DNA of 64,000 nucleotides. Source: Eggerthia catenaformis OT 569 = DSM 20559. GTDB taxonomy: Bacteria; Bacillota_I; Bacilli_A; Erysipelotrichales; Coprobacillaceae. The notes beneath the pieces were generated by a model. The model was not told where the DNA came from. It searched no databases and saw only the letters and a program-made list of their open reading frames with translations. Location of the stretch: positions 64,339-128,338 of the forward strand of contig NZ_KB446649.1 of assembly GCF_000340375.1 (NCBI RefSeq), written 5' to 3'. Shown here piece by piece: positions 8,370-17,302 of the stretch. The number at the start of each line of letters is the position of its first letter. Position 1 is the first letter of the stretch. The translations under genes and the position numbers were made by a program.

Positions 8370-9659
8370 TTATTTGCTTACATTTTCTTTTACTAAAGTA
8401 GAAGCTTTTCTAGCAGCAATATCTCCTTTAATACGATATTCCTGACCAGCCAACGTCTTCTTTACTTCTTCAACACTGTTGCCATAATAAGCAGCAATAT
8501 CGCCAATTTCCTTTTCTACTTCTTCATCGCTAACCTGAATATCTTCAGCCTTAACAATTTCTGAAATAATCATCTGATACTTTACTCTTTTTTCAGCCTG
8601 ATCTTTTACAGACTCTTTTAAGTCATCAATTGTCTGTCCCATCATTTGCTGATACATTTCAAGTGTTAGACCTTGTCTCTTTAAATTAGAGTTAATCTCT
8701 GAAACAATATTCTGTACCTCATTCTCAATCATTGCTTCCGGTACTTCAAATGGGTTCTTTTCAATTAAAGCATCAACAATATCTTCAGAGAATTTATCTT
8801 CAGCTTCTCTTTCTTTCTGACCTTTAATTTCTTCTTTAATATGTTTCTTTAAATCTTCAAGTGTCTCTACACCTTCAATATTAACATCTTTTGCCAGCTC
8901 ATCATCAGCCTCCGGTAACACCTTAGACTTAATTTCATGAACCTTAACTTTAAAAACAACTGCTGCTCCGGCTAAATCCTTAGCCTGGTAATTTTCCGGG
9001 AAAGTTACATTGATTTCTTTTTCTTCATCAGCTTTCATACCCACTACCTGTTCTTCAAAACCGGGAATAAATGATCCGCTTCCTAATTCTAAAGGATAGT
9101 TTTCACTCTTCCCACCTTCAAATGGAGCTCCATCTTTAAAACCTTCAAAATCAATAGTAACTGTATCACCATTTTCAGCTATTGCATCTTTTTCACCTTT
9201 AATAACAAGTTCAGCAAATTCATTGCGATAATTTTCTACTCTTTCATCAACTTCTTTTGAACTTACTCTTACCTGTTTCTTTTTAACATTTAGACCTTTA
9301 TACTCACCTAATGTAATTTCCGGAGCAACCGGTGCTTTAAAAGTCATCTCTAAAACATCAGCAGTCATCTTATCAACAGCAGCTGTAGGCTGTCCAACAG
9401 GTTCTACCTTATTATCCAAAAAAATCTTAGAATAACTTTCCTGTAAAATAACATCTACTGCTTCATTCTGAATATTTTTAGAACCTACTCTTGCTTTAAT
9501 TAAAGCCTTTGGCGCATGTCCTTTTCTGAAACCATCAAGATTTGCGGTAGCAGCAAGCTTATTTAAAGCTTTATCCTGTGCTTCTTTCCATTCCTTTTCT
9601 TCAAAAGTAACTTTTACTTCTACCATTGAATTTTCTAGCTTATTAACAACTGTCTTCAT
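8370..9659 (-). CDS. tig: Trigger factor (ribosome-bound chaperone and prolyl isomerase)
   Basis: First chaperone to meet nascent chains at the ribosome exit. 429 residues, normal length. The ribosome-binding N-domain holds the signature GFRKGHAPKALIKARVG (about 42-58), followed by the FKBP-type isomerase domain (about 150-245, with GDTVTIDFEGFKDG and FIPGFEEQVVGMK) and a helical C-domain. The ribosome site CAAGGAG precedes the ATG. It has a strong promoter (9690-9717) with a CIRCE just upstream. The TPR gene upstream and lon downstream complete a protein-quality group. Confidence 0.97.
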   Translation of the reverse strand: MKTVVNKLENSMVEVKVTFEEKEWKEAQDKALNKLAATANLDGFRKGHAPKALIKARVGSKNIQNEAVDVILQESYSKIFLDNKVEPVGQPTAAVDKMTADVLEMTFKAPVAPEITLGEYKGLNVKKKQVRVSSKEVDERVENYRNEFAELVIKGEKDAIAENGDTVTIDFEGFKDGAPFEGGKSENYPLELGSGSFIPGFEEQVVGMKADEEKEINVTFPENYQAKDLAGAAVVFKVKVHEIKSKVLPEADDELAKDVNIEGVETLEDLKKHIKEEIKGQKEREAEDKFSEDIVDALIEKNPFEVPEAMIENEVQNIVSEINSNLKRQGLTLEMYQQMMGQTIDDLKESVKDQAEKRVKYQMIISEIVKAEDIQVSDEEVEKEIGDIAAYYGNSVEEVKKTLAGQEYRIKGDIAARKASTLVKENVSK

Positions 9660-9689
9660 TTATAATTCTCCTTGTTTTCGTACGTATTC

Positions 9690-9717
9690 ATTATACACAT
9701 ATTTTTTCTATTTGCAA
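9690..9717 (-). promoter_or_regulatory. Sigma-A promoter of tig
   Basis: TTGCAA (9717-9712), a 16-base spacer and TATAAT (9695-9690) with an upstream TG (TGTG before the -10). Transcription would start about 25 bases before the tig ATG, giving a short leader. Confidence 0.75.
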
Positions 9718-9723
9718 CTGTTT

Positions 9724-9750
9724 TTATCACTCTATTATTCTGAGTGCTAA
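9724..9750 (-). promoter_or_regulatory. CIRCE element (HrcA operator) upstream of the tig promoter
   Basis: On the minus strand TTAGCACTC, nine bases, GAGTGATAA: 17 of 18 arm positions match the CIRCE consensus TTAGCACTC-N9-GAGTGCTAA with the exact spacer. It overlaps the last codons and stop of the TPR gene and ends 6 bases before the tig -35 box. CIRCE is the operator of the heat-shock repressor HrcA; one expected partner set is groESL and hrcA-grpE-dnaKJ, none of which is in the window. HrcA control of tig is inference. Confidence 0.7.
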
Positions 9751-10647
9751 ACTTTTTCTTTCTGCTTCTTCAAGTGTCATATCATAATGAATTTGAAGGT
9801 CTATTTCATCTATTTCAATATTCTGTAAAGATGCTACATAATAATGAATAACTCCCGCAGTCTGAATATATTCATCTTCATAAATATCTGCCGGATAAGT
9901 ATCATAAAGATAATATTCTAAAAAATCAAGGCATTGATTTAAAAGACTGGGATTATTATCTTCAAGAACTCTTTGCAGGACTCTGCCTACTCCATTATAG
10001 CACTCTCTTTCTAAAACAAGAGGAGATATGCTCGGATTAAAATAATAAAGATGCCCATTCTTCTCTACTTCTAATTCTTCATCAATCTCCTGAGCTATTA
10101 ATATTTCCATGATAAGCGTCTTTGCAAAAGAAGGCTTATGAGGATCTTTTAAATAATCTCTAATAGGATATAACAGCATTCTGATATTAATCTGCTGCAT
10201 CTGATCTAAAGCCATATACAATAAATCATCATTTATATCATTTCTTCTTAAAAGCAATTCCAGTTCCTCAACTGAAAATATTTGTGACTTATCTTCCAGT
10301 TGCTGATGTGCTTCCTGTTTTAATCTAAGAATTTCATCATAAGCTGTATTATATAATAATTCATAATTTGCCGGAATATAAGGCATAGAGAGCTCTTCAA
10401 CTAATAAATCAATAGCTTTATCATATTCTTCACATTCTTTTAATGAAGTCAAGTATTCACCAACAACATCATAATAAGTTTCTTGAGCTTTTAAAAGAGC
10501 TGCTGAGCCTTCAGCACAGGCCTGTTTATATTCTCCTAAAGCATTTAAGCAAATTAGCCTTAAATAGCGTGTTTTTTCATCATTAATATCACATAACTGC
10601 TTTAATGCTTCATCATAACTGCCGGATTCTATGAGTTCCTCAACCAT
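9727..10647 (-). CDS. TPR-like helical protein, possibly DUF3196
   Basis: A soluble 306-residue all-helical protein without signal peptide. N-terminal tetratricopeptide-like repeats are visible (SGSYDEALKQLCDINDEKTR, ALGEYKQACAEGSAALL, CEEYDKAIDLLVEEL). The C-terminal half is an uncharacterised helical region rich in Leu, Tyr, Asp and Glu. The architecture resembles DUF3196 proteins of Gram-positives, but this is from memory and unverified. It lies between pfkA and tig; its last codons contain the CIRCE used by tig. Role unknown; a protein-interaction scaffold is a reasonable guess. Confidence 0.6.
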   Translation of the reverse strand: MVEELIESGSYDEALKQLCDINDEKTRYLRLICLNALGEYKQACAEGSAALLKAQETYYDVVGEYLTSLKECEEYDKAIDLLVEELSMPYIPANYELLYNTAYDEILRLKQEAHQQLEDKSQIFSVEELELLLRRNDINDDLLYMALDQMQQINIRMLLYPIRDYLKDPHKPSFAKTLIMEILIAQEIDEELEVEKNGHLYYFNPSISPLVLERECYNGVGRVLQRVLEDNNPSLLNQCLDFLEYYLYDTYPADIYEDEYIQTAGVIHYYVASLQNIEIDEIDLQIHYDMTLEEAERKSLALRIIE

Positions 10648-10673
10648 TATTTCACCCCTATTCTTAAAGAAAA

Positions 10674-10693
10674 AACCTTACATATGTAAGGTT
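10674..10693 (-). terminator. Terminator after pfkA
   Basis: The perfect stem AACCTTACAT/ATGTAAGGTT begins right after the pfkA stop codon and is followed by TTTTTTC on the minus strand. Confidence 0.8.
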
Positions 10694-11812
10694 CTATTCA
10701 TCACCAAATGAAATACCAACAGCTTTTGCTGCTTTGACTAATTCACCGTTTGGATCAACATGTTTCTGTTGCCCTACTTTAGCAGCACCAATAACTTCTT
10801 CTAAAGAAGTATATCCCATCTTATCACCATTAATAGTGACTACATTGCCAAAATGACCTTCATTGATCAAATCAGCAGCAGCTACACCATAGCGAATTGA
10901 TAAAATTCTATCATAAGCTGAAATATCACCGCCACGAATAATATGTCCGGGATTTACCGAACGTACTTCATGATTAGGAATAACTTTTTCTAAGTCTTCT
11001 TCTAACTGTTTAGCAATACCGCCCAGTCTAACCGGTTCCGGTGAATCTTCAACAATCTTACCAATAACCTTTGTGCCATCAGCATATCTTGCACCTTCCG
11101 CAACCGCAATAACAGTATATGGCAGACCTGCTTCATCCCTTTTCTTAACTGCTTTTGCAACATTTTCAACAGTAAATGGAATTTCCGGAATCAGACATAC
11201 ACCGGCATTTCCTGCCAATCCTGCATATAAAGTAATCCATCCGGCATCTCTGCCCATTAACTCACAAAGAATAACACGATGATGAGACTTGGCTGTTGTC
11301 TGAAGACGATCAATAAACTCAGTACCAACACTCATTGCACTCATAAAGCCATAAGTAACATCAGTAGAAGCTAAATCATTATCCATTGTCTTAGGAACAC
11401 CAACAACATTTACGCCTTTTCTTGAAAAATCTCTAGCACTCGTTAATGTTCCATCACCGCCAAGAATAACCAATACATCAACACCATCTTTTTTTAGATT
11501 TTCAACACCTACATCTGAAACATCTTTTTTAACTTTACCGCCTTGCCCATCATCCACTAAATAATCAAAAAGGTTATCTTTATTAGAACTATATAAAATA
11601 GTTCCTCCTTCTTTATAAATATTCTCTACTTTATCTAAAGTTAAATTAATATAGTTATTTGTATATAGACCTCTATAACCATAAACAAATCCAATAACTT
11701 CCCAACCATATTTTTCAATAGCTGTCTTGGTGAGCGTACGAATAACTGCATTTAAGCCCGGGCAGTCTCCTCCACCGGAAAGTAAAGCTATTTTTTTAAC
11801 TTCCTTACTCAT
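10694..11812 (-). CDS. pfkA: 6-phosphofructokinase
   Basis: Phosphorylates fructose 6-phosphate, the committed glycolytic step. 372 residues, longer than the ~320 of Bacillus PfkA. Motifs: GGGDCPGLNAVIR (nucleotide binding), GGDGTLTSA, VPKTMDNDLASTDVTYGF (catalytic Asp region) and ELMGRDAGWITL. Gly in GGDG favours ATP, whereas Lys in VPKTMDND is the residue typical of PPi-dependent and long-form enzymes, so the phosphoryl donor is not settled. A single gene with its own promoter (11845-11873) and terminator. Confidence 0.93.
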   Translation of the reverse strand: MSKEVKKIALLSGGGDCPGLNAVIRTLTKTAIEKYGWEVIGFVYGYRGLYTNNYINLTLDKVENIYKEGGTILYSSNKDNLFDYLVDDGQGGKVKKDVSDVGVENLKKDGVDVLVILGGDGTLTSARDFSRKGVNVVGVPKTMDNDLASTDVTYGFMSAMSVGTEFIDRLQTTAKSHHRVILCELMGRDAGWITLYAGLAGNAGVCLIPEIPFTVENVAKAVKKRDEAGLPYTVIAVAEGARYADGTKVIGKIVEDSPEPVRLGGIAKQLEEDLEKVIPNHEVRSVNPGHIIRGGDISAYDRILSIRYGVAAADLINEGHFGNVVTINGDKMGYTSLEEVIGAAKVGQQKHVDPNGELVKAAKAVGISFGDE

Positions 11813-11844
11813 AATAAATATACCTCCAAATTTGACTCTAATAA

Positions 11845-11873
11845 ATTATATCTAAAACCACTCTCAATTACAA
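11845..11873 (-). promoter_or_regulatory. Sigma-A promoter of pfkA
   Basis: TTGTAA (11873-11868), 17-base spacer, TATAAT (11850-11845), about 33 bases before the pfkA ATG, with a GGAGG ribosome site after it. Confidence 0.7.
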
Positions 11874-11926
11874 GAACCTTTATTAAAATTTACACATTAA
11901 TCAATTCAGCTGTTAAAACGAATGTT

Positions 11927-12619
11927 TTAAGCAGATAATAGATCATTAATAACAGCTGATGCGATTAATAAACCGGCACTTGATGGAACAAAGCTGATAC
12001 TTCCCGGAATTCTCTGATGAGCTGATGATATTTTTATTGGCTGTTCCCTACTAAAACAAACTTTAAGTTTCTTAATACCACGTTTACGACATTCTGTTCT
12101 AATCACCTTGGATAGAGGATCATAACATGTCTTATATATATCTGTTATTTCAAACAATTCAGGATGAAGTTTATTACCTGCTCCCATTGCTGATATAACC
12201 GGCTTATTTACACTATATGCTTCTTCAATAATAGATAGCTTTGCTTTTACTGTATCACAGCAGTCAATCATATAATCGTAACTAGAAAAATCAAACTGAT
12301 CTTTTATTTCAGGAAGATAAAATATCGGATATCTGCATACCTTAATATCCGGATTAATATCAGCTATACGATCAGCCATAACATCTACCTTCTTTAATCC
12401 TACCGTAGAATGAAGAGCTATAATCTGCCTATTGATATTAGATAATGAAACATCATCATCATCTACCAGATCAATCATTCCAACGCCGGTTCTGGCCAGA
12501 CTTTCTGCAACATAGCTGCCTACTCCTCCAACACCAAAAATAATCACTTTTTTATTCTTCAAACAGTTTATTCCTTTTTCACCTAAAAGCAGCTGTGTTC
12601 TTGCATATTCCTCTTTCAT
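11927..12619 (-). CDS. tcdA: tRNA threonylcarbamoyladenosine dehydratase (TcdA/CsdL family)
   Basis: E1-like enzyme that cyclises t6A37 of ANN-decoding tRNAs using ATP. 230 residues, normal for the short Gram-positive form. Motifs: GVGGVGSYVAESLARTGVG (Rossmann ATP site), DLVDDDDVSLSNINRQ (acidic/Arg adenylation motif), DCCDTVKAK. The ATG at 12619 is chosen because AAAGGG lies 6 bases upstream; a longer frame starts only at a TTG. Last gene of the priA-to-thiN run, about 25 bases after thiN. Confidence 0.9.
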   Translation of the reverse strand: MKEEYARTQLLLGEKGINCLKNKKVIIFGVGGVGSYVAESLARTGVGMIDLVDDDDVSLSNINRQIIALHSTVGLKKVDVMADRIADINPDIKVCRYPIFYLPEIKDQFDFSSYDYMIDCCDTVKAKLSIIEEAYSVNKPVISAMGAGNKLHPELFEITDIYKTCYDPLSKVIRTECRKRGIKKLKVCFSREQPIKISSAHQRIPGSISFVPSSAGLLIASAVINDLLSA

Positions 12620-12644
12620 AAAAATCCCTTTCAAAAAGACATCA

Positions 12645-13232
12645 CTATGATGCCTGAATCAGTAATACAGTATCACTGGTATGTAATATCAGTTCATCTT
12701 TACATCTATTAGATACACATATTGAATCTGTTCTCTTTAATAAATAATCTGTTAATGGGTATTCACAGTTTTTAAGCGTTATAACACTCTGATTAAAAGC
12801 AAAAACAGAAAAATAAGTATATTCCTTTGCAGAAAGATGATATTTGCCGGAAGTAAGCACCTGTATCTTATTATGTCTATCATATAAAATAATAGACATA
12901 TAAGCATACTTTTCTAGCAAAGCCAAAACAGCCATATAATGATCCATTCTGTCTCCGATAACTCCATAAAGATCAATTTCATCATATCCATGATCAATTG
13001 CCCATTTAATAGCTAAAGCAGTATCTGTCTCATCTTTATGAGATGGATATCTTATTATATTAGTATTGATTAAAAGATTCTGATCTTCTAAAGAATCAAA
13101 ATCTCCAATCGCAATTAAAGGTGAAATATGTTGCCTGTTAAGAAAAGTCAATCCATTATCAATCGCAATATAATCAATAGATAAATCATGAACCGGCCCG
13201 TTATCTATACCACCATACATTCCAATCTTCAT
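12645..13232 (-). CDS. thiN: Thiamine pyrophosphokinase
   Basis: Makes thiamine diphosphate from thiamine and ATP. 195 residues; motifs IAIGDFDSLEDQ, YPSHKDETDTALAIKWA and GVIGDRMDHYMAVL, the Asp-rich active site of the TPK catalytic domain, followed by a small C-terminal beta domain. Its start overlaps the rpe stop codon (ATGA-type), so translation is coupled. rsgA-rpe-thiN order is conserved across Bacillota. Confidence 0.95.
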   Translation of the reverse strand: MKIGMYGGIDNGPVHDLSIDYIAIDNGLTFLNRQHISPLIAIGDFDSLEDQNLLINTNIIRYPSHKDETDTALAIKWAIDHGYDEIDLYGVIGDRMDHYMAVLALLEKYAYMSIILYDRHNKIQVLTSGKYHLSAKEYTYFSVFAFNQSVITLKNCEYPLTDYLLKRTDSICVSNRCKDELILHTSDTVLLIQAS

Positions 13233-13873
13233 AACAGGCTCTTAATCGCTTCCTTCCTATTTTTCGCTTTAAAAATATAACTTCCTGCCACAAACAGATC
13301 AGCACCGGCAGCTCTTGCCTCCTTGATTGTCTGATCATTAATACCACCATCTACTTCAATAATAAAATGATACTTCTTCTTTAATTTTGAAAGCTCTTTA
13401 ATCTTTTCAAGAGCACTGAAATTAAATGTCTGTCCGCCAAATCCCGGCTCTACACTCATCACAAGAACTAAGTCTATATCTTTCAGATAAGGAATAATTT
13501 TATCAACAGGAGTCTGGGGATTAATAGAAATACCTGCTTGAATGCCTTTTTGATGAATATAATCGATCATCTGTTTAATCTCCTCATCATTCTGCATGGC
13601 TTCATAATGAAATGTCAGAATAGAAGCACCGGCATCAATAAAGCAGTTTATATATTTTAAAGGATTAGAAATCATTAAATGTACATCTATATCCAACTGA
13701 CATTCTTTTGTAATATCTGCAAGAATAGAATATCCAAATGATATATTGGGAACAAAATGTCCATCCATAACATCATAATGAAACATTTTTATTCCTGCCT
13801 TTTGACAATCCTTAATATCTTTACATAAATGCATAAAATTTGCTGATAAAAGTGATGGTACAATATCAATCAT
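13229..13873 (-). CDS. rpe: Ribulose-phosphate 3-epimerase
   Basis: Interconverts ribulose 5-phosphate and xylulose 5-phosphate in the pentose phosphate pathway. A 214-residue TIM barrel with DVMDGHFVPNISFG and VDVHLM (metal ligands), VSVEPGFGGQTF and the phosphate-binding EVDGGIN. It overlaps rsgA by 8 bases and thiN by 4, within the priA-thiN operon. Confidence 0.97.
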   Translation of the reverse strand: MIDIVPSLLSANFMHLCKDIKDCQKAGIKMFHYDVMDGHFVPNISFGYSILADITKECQLDIDVHLMISNPLKYINCFIDAGASILTFHYEAMQNDEEIKQMIDYIHQKGIQAGISINPQTPVDKIIPYLKDIDLVLVMSVEPGFGGQTFNFSALEKIKELSKLKKKYHFIIEVDGGINDQTIKEARAAGADLFVAGSYIFKAKNRKEAIKSLL

Positions 13874-14732
13874 ATTTTCTTTCTTCTTTCTCTTTTGCTT
13901 CTTTTAAAAACATTAAATAATGCTCATATCTTTCTCGAGCAATCTTTCCATTTTCTACAGCTTCTTTAACTTTACAATAAGGCTCACTGTCATGAAGACA
14001 GCCTCTAAATTTACACTCTCTTGAATAATCATCAAAATCATGATAGCTTACCGAAAGCTCTTTAGCAGTCAAGTCTAATTCCAGAGATGAGAAGCCCGGT
14101 GTATCTGCTACATAGCCGCCATACATTTTTATAAGTTCAGTATGTCTTGTCGTATGTTTTCCTCGTCCCAATGCTTCTGATATTTCATTCGTTTCAATAT
14201 TTAATTGAATATCTAAAGCATTTAATAAACTGCTCTTTCCTACCCCGCTCTGCCCTGTAATAACAGTCACTTTATCTTTTAATAATGCTTTCACTTCTTC
14301 TAAGCCTATTTTCTTTTTAGACGAAACAAAATACAGCGGATAAGGAGAGTAATCTGTTTTTATCTTCTCTATTAAATCATAATTAAGATCAATCTTTGTA
14401 ATAATAATAAACGGTTTAATATGTCTGCTTTCAACAAGAGCTAGAAAGCGATCCAACAACAGACTGTCAAAGTCAGGATGAGTGATAGAAAAAACCAGTA
14501 ATGCCTGATCTATATTTGCAATAGGCGGTCTCTCCAGCATATTCTTTCTAGGCTTAATCTCTTGAATATAGCCTTCATTGTTTTCATCAAGAATAAAGCT
14601 GCAAAAATCACCTGTTAAAGGCTTAATATTCTTGTTTCTAAACTTTCCTCGTGCTTTTGTAGAATAAACTCTTCCTTCGTTTTCTACATAATAGAATCCA
14701 GCAAGAGATTTAATAATACGACCTTCTAGCAT
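13866..14732 (-). CDS. rsgA: Ribosome small-subunit GTPase RsgA
   Basis: Circularly permuted GTPase that checks 30S maturation. 288 residues: N-terminal OB fold (about 1-65), then G4 ITKID before G1 TGQSGVGKSSLLNAL and G3 DTPGFSS, and a C-terminal zinc site with CKFRGCLHDSEPYCKV (Cys/His ligands). It begins 3 bases after the prkC stop codon. prkC-rsgA adjacency matches the Bacillus prkC-cpgA arrangement, where the GTPase is a kinase substrate. Confidence 0.97.
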   Translation of the reverse strand: MLEGRIIKSLAGFYYVENEGRVYSTKARGKFRNKNIKPLTGDFCSFILDENNEGYIQEIKPRKNMLERPPIANIDQALLVFSITHPDFDSLLLDRFLALVESRHIKPFIIITKIDLNYDLIEKIKTDYSPYPLYFVSSKKKIGLEEVKALLKDKVTVITGQSGVGKSSLLNALDIQLNIETNEISEALGRGKHTTRHTELIKMYGGYVADTPGFSSLELDLTAKELSVSYHDFDDYSRECKFRGCLHDSEPYCKVKEAVENGKIARERYEHYLMFLKEAKEKEERKYD

Positions 14733-14735
14733 CTC

Positions 14736-16568
14736 TTAATGTCCTGTCCCGCCATTATTATTTGAACGCCCTTGATTATTAGTATTGCCGTCTGTATTTG
14801 TTCCGCCATTATTTGAATTATCATTATTTGTTTCCGGCTTACGATCATAGTAATAAATAATAATCTTTTTATTCTTTTCATGAACCTGTGTATAAGGATC
14901 TAGTGACATCTTAACTACAGTATTAATTGTAATCTTAGAAGCCTCATTCTTATCTGTAGGCGGAGAAAGAACTTCAGCAGTTGGATTAAAGCCTAAATTC
15001 TTGAGAGTCTTTTTAGCTGATTCTATATTCTCTCCATAGAGATAAGGAACAGTGATTGTAATTCCTTTTGAGACAGTCAGTGTTATTGTTTTATTTTTTG
15101 TATTAGGATCTTGTTTTTCTCCTGCTGATATGCTTTGATCTATCACAATACCGCTGGCATATTCCTCATCACTTTTTTCATATTTTTTAACTTTAAACCC
15201 TAAAGCTTCCAGTTTTGCTTTGACATTATTGTATTTCTTACCTGTATAGTCTTCCATTACAATATATTTACCGCTAGAAACAGTCAATCGAATTAAAGAA
15301 TTTTTAGCAACTATTGTTCCAACTTTAGGCGTTGTCTGAATAACATAGTTTTTCTCATATTTATCTGATAATTCACTATCTTCTGTCTTATCTATTTTAT
15401 ATCCTTTTTCTTTTAATAAGCTAATTGCTTCAGACTTTTTAAGGCCTGTAACATCAGGTATTTTCGCAGTCTGACTGCTATTATTAATAAACACAATAAC
15501 TCCAATCAATAAACAGACAGCTAAGATAACACTCACTGCGATTGCAATTTTCTTTTTAGGAATATTTAATGATCTCTTTTGTTTCTGATCTATTCTTGTT
15601 ACTCTTGATGTTCTATTTTCTAAAGGTTCTTTTTCTACCGGAACCTTTTTTTCTTCTATTTCTTCTTTTTTAAAGAACTGTGTTTCACCGGCAACAATTG
15701 TCGGATCATCATCTATTATATCAAATACAATCTTAGATTCATTTTCCCGAGTTAGACATGTCATCAGATCCTGAAGCATTTCATTTGCATCATGATAACG
15801 ATCTTTAATATTCTTAGCCGTTGCTTTGATAATAATATTTTCTACTGACTGAGGAATAGATGGATTAAAGCTTCTCACTGAAGGTATTTCATCACGCATA
15901 TGTTTTAAAGCTATATTAACCGGTGATTCTCCATTAAAAGGAACTTCACCTCTTAGTAATTCATAAAATACTATTCCCAATGCATAAATATCACTTTGCG
16001 GTGTGGCTTTTTCTCCACGAGCTATTTCCGGTGCCAAATAATGCAATGATCCCATGATTGTATCAGTCTGCGTGACCTGAGATAATGACTGAATAGATGC
16101 TATTCCAAAATCAGCAATCTTAACAGTTCCGCTGTCAGTGACAAGAATATTCTGAGGCTTTAAGTCTCGATGAACAATACCATTAGAATGAGCATGTGCT
16201 ACACCGGAAGCAACCTGTTTCATGATATCTATAGCTTCTACATAATGTAAAGCCCCACGCTTATGGATTAATGATTTTAGAGTCTGTCCTCTAATATATT
16301 CCATAATAATATAATAAAGATCATCTTCATCACCAACATCATAAATAGCAACTATATTAGGATGTGATAAGGCGGCCGCTGCACTTGCTTCACGATGAAA
16401 ACGAGTAATATAGATTGGATCACCGGTTAATGATGATCTTAATATCTTGACCGCTACAATTCTTTTTAAGATTGTATCTTCTCCCAAATAAACATCAGCC
16501 ATGCCTCCTTGACCAATCAAACGCTGTAAGAGGTATCGTCCTGCTAATATTCTATTGACTTCACTCAT
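14736..16568 (-). CDS. prkC: PASTA-domain Ser/Thr protein kinase PrkC/Stk1
   Basis: Membrane kinase that senses cell-wall precursors or fragments through its outer PASTA repeats. 610 residues. Cytosolic kinase domain about 11-270: GQGGMADVYLGED (G-loop), VAVKIL (Lys), IVHRDLKPQNIL (HRD), KIADFGIA (DFG). A basic juxtamembrane linker leads to one membrane helix (about 341-362), then three PASTA repeats (PDVTGLKKSEAISLLKEKGY and two more), and a low-complexity Asn/Gly-rich tail of ~30 residues. It overlaps prpC by 8 bases, the usual kinase-phosphatase pair. Confidence 0.97.
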   Translation of the reverse strand: MSEVNRILAGRYLLQRLIGQGGMADVYLGEDTILKRIVAVKILRSSLTGDPIYITRFHREASAAAALSHPNIVAIYDVGDEDDLYYIIMEYIRGQTLKSLIHKRGALHYVEAIDIMKQVASGVAHAHSNGIVHRDLKPQNILVTDSGTVKIADFGIASIQSLSQVTQTDTIMGSLHYLAPEIARGEKATPQSDIYALGIVFYELLRGEVPFNGESPVNIALKHMRDEIPSVRSFNPSIPQSVENIIIKATAKNIKDRYHDANEMLQDLMTCLTRENESKIVFDIIDDDPTIVAGETQFFKKEEIEEKKVPVEKEPLENRTSRVTRIDQKQKRSLNIPKKKIAIAVSVILAVCLLIGVIVFINNSSQTAKIPDVTGLKKSEAISLLKEKGYKIDKTEDSELSDKYEKNYVIQTTPKVGTIVAKNSLIRLTVSSGKYIVMEDYTGKKYNNVKAKLEALGFKVKKYEKSDEEYASGIVIDQSISAGEKQDPNTKNKTITLTVSKGITITVPYLYGENIESAKKTLKNLGFNPTAEVLSPPTDKNEASKITINTVVKMSLDPYTQVHEKNKKIIIYYYDRKPETNNDNSNNGGTNTDGNTNNQGRSNNNGGTGH

Positions 16569-17301
16569 CCTCTGACACCTCCTTTTCTATAAGCATTGCA
16601 GAAATATTGTCATATCCGCCGTATTTCTTTGCAAGATTAATAAGTTCTTTTACTTTTTCATAAATAGTCTGATGACTATTTAATGTATCTAATATCTGCC
16701 CTGAAGATAATGAATTATATAATCCATCACTACAAATAAGAAATGATTGATTAAACTTTTCCTTATAAAAAGAAATCTTTAAAGGCTCACTGACTCCTAC
16801 TGCCTGTACTAATACATTTCTTTGAGGATGATGACTTGCCTCATGAACAGTTATATATCCACTTTTAAGTAACTCATTAACAAGCGTATCATCTTCTGTT
16901 ATCTGTCTTAATTCATAACCATTACAACTATAACATCTGCTGTCACCAACATGTGAAATATAAACATCATCATCTTTAATATAACAGATTACGCAAGTTG
17001 TTCCCATGCCTTCATAATCCTTATTCTGACTGCTTGCTTCCATCACCTGATGATTAGCTTTTTCAATAAGCAGTGACATCCATTGACTAATCATTTCATC
17101 CCCTGTAAAAGGTGTATGTAAATCAAAATGATCAATAATATAGCGTCCGGTAATTTCACTAGCAACCTCTCCGGCTTTATGACCGCCCATCCCATCACAT
17201 AGAACACATAATGCTTCATGGTCACCATATTCTTTAAAGGCAACATAGTCCTGATTATTGCTTCTGATATTCCCTATATCTGTTGCGGATGCAATATACA
17301 T
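16561..17301 (-). CDS. prpC: PP2C-type phosphatase PrpC/Stp1
   Basis: Mn2+-dependent phosphatase that reverses PrkC phosphorylation. About 246 residues; PP2C motifs SATDIGNIRSNNQD, CDGMGGHKAGEVAS, VYISHVGDSRCY, CSDGLYNSLS and GGYDNISAML supply the metal-binding Asp residues. The ATG at 17301 is chosen because GGAGG lies 8 bases upstream; an upstream reading frame would run through rlmN. Starts directly after rlmN and overlaps prkC. Confidence 0.96.
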   Translation of the reverse strand: MYIASATDIGNIRSNNQDYVAFKEYGDHEALCVLCDGMGGHKAGEVASEITGRYIIDHFDLHTPFTGDEMISQWMSLLIEKANHQVMEASSQNKDYEGMGTTCVICYIKDDDVYISHVGDSRCYSCNGYELRQITEDDTLVNELLKSGYITVHEASHHPQRNVLVQAVGVSEPLKISFYKEKFNQSFLICSDGLYNSLSSGQILDTLNSHQTIYEKVKELINLAKKYGGYDNISAMLIEKEVSEDE

Positions 17302-17302
17302 A

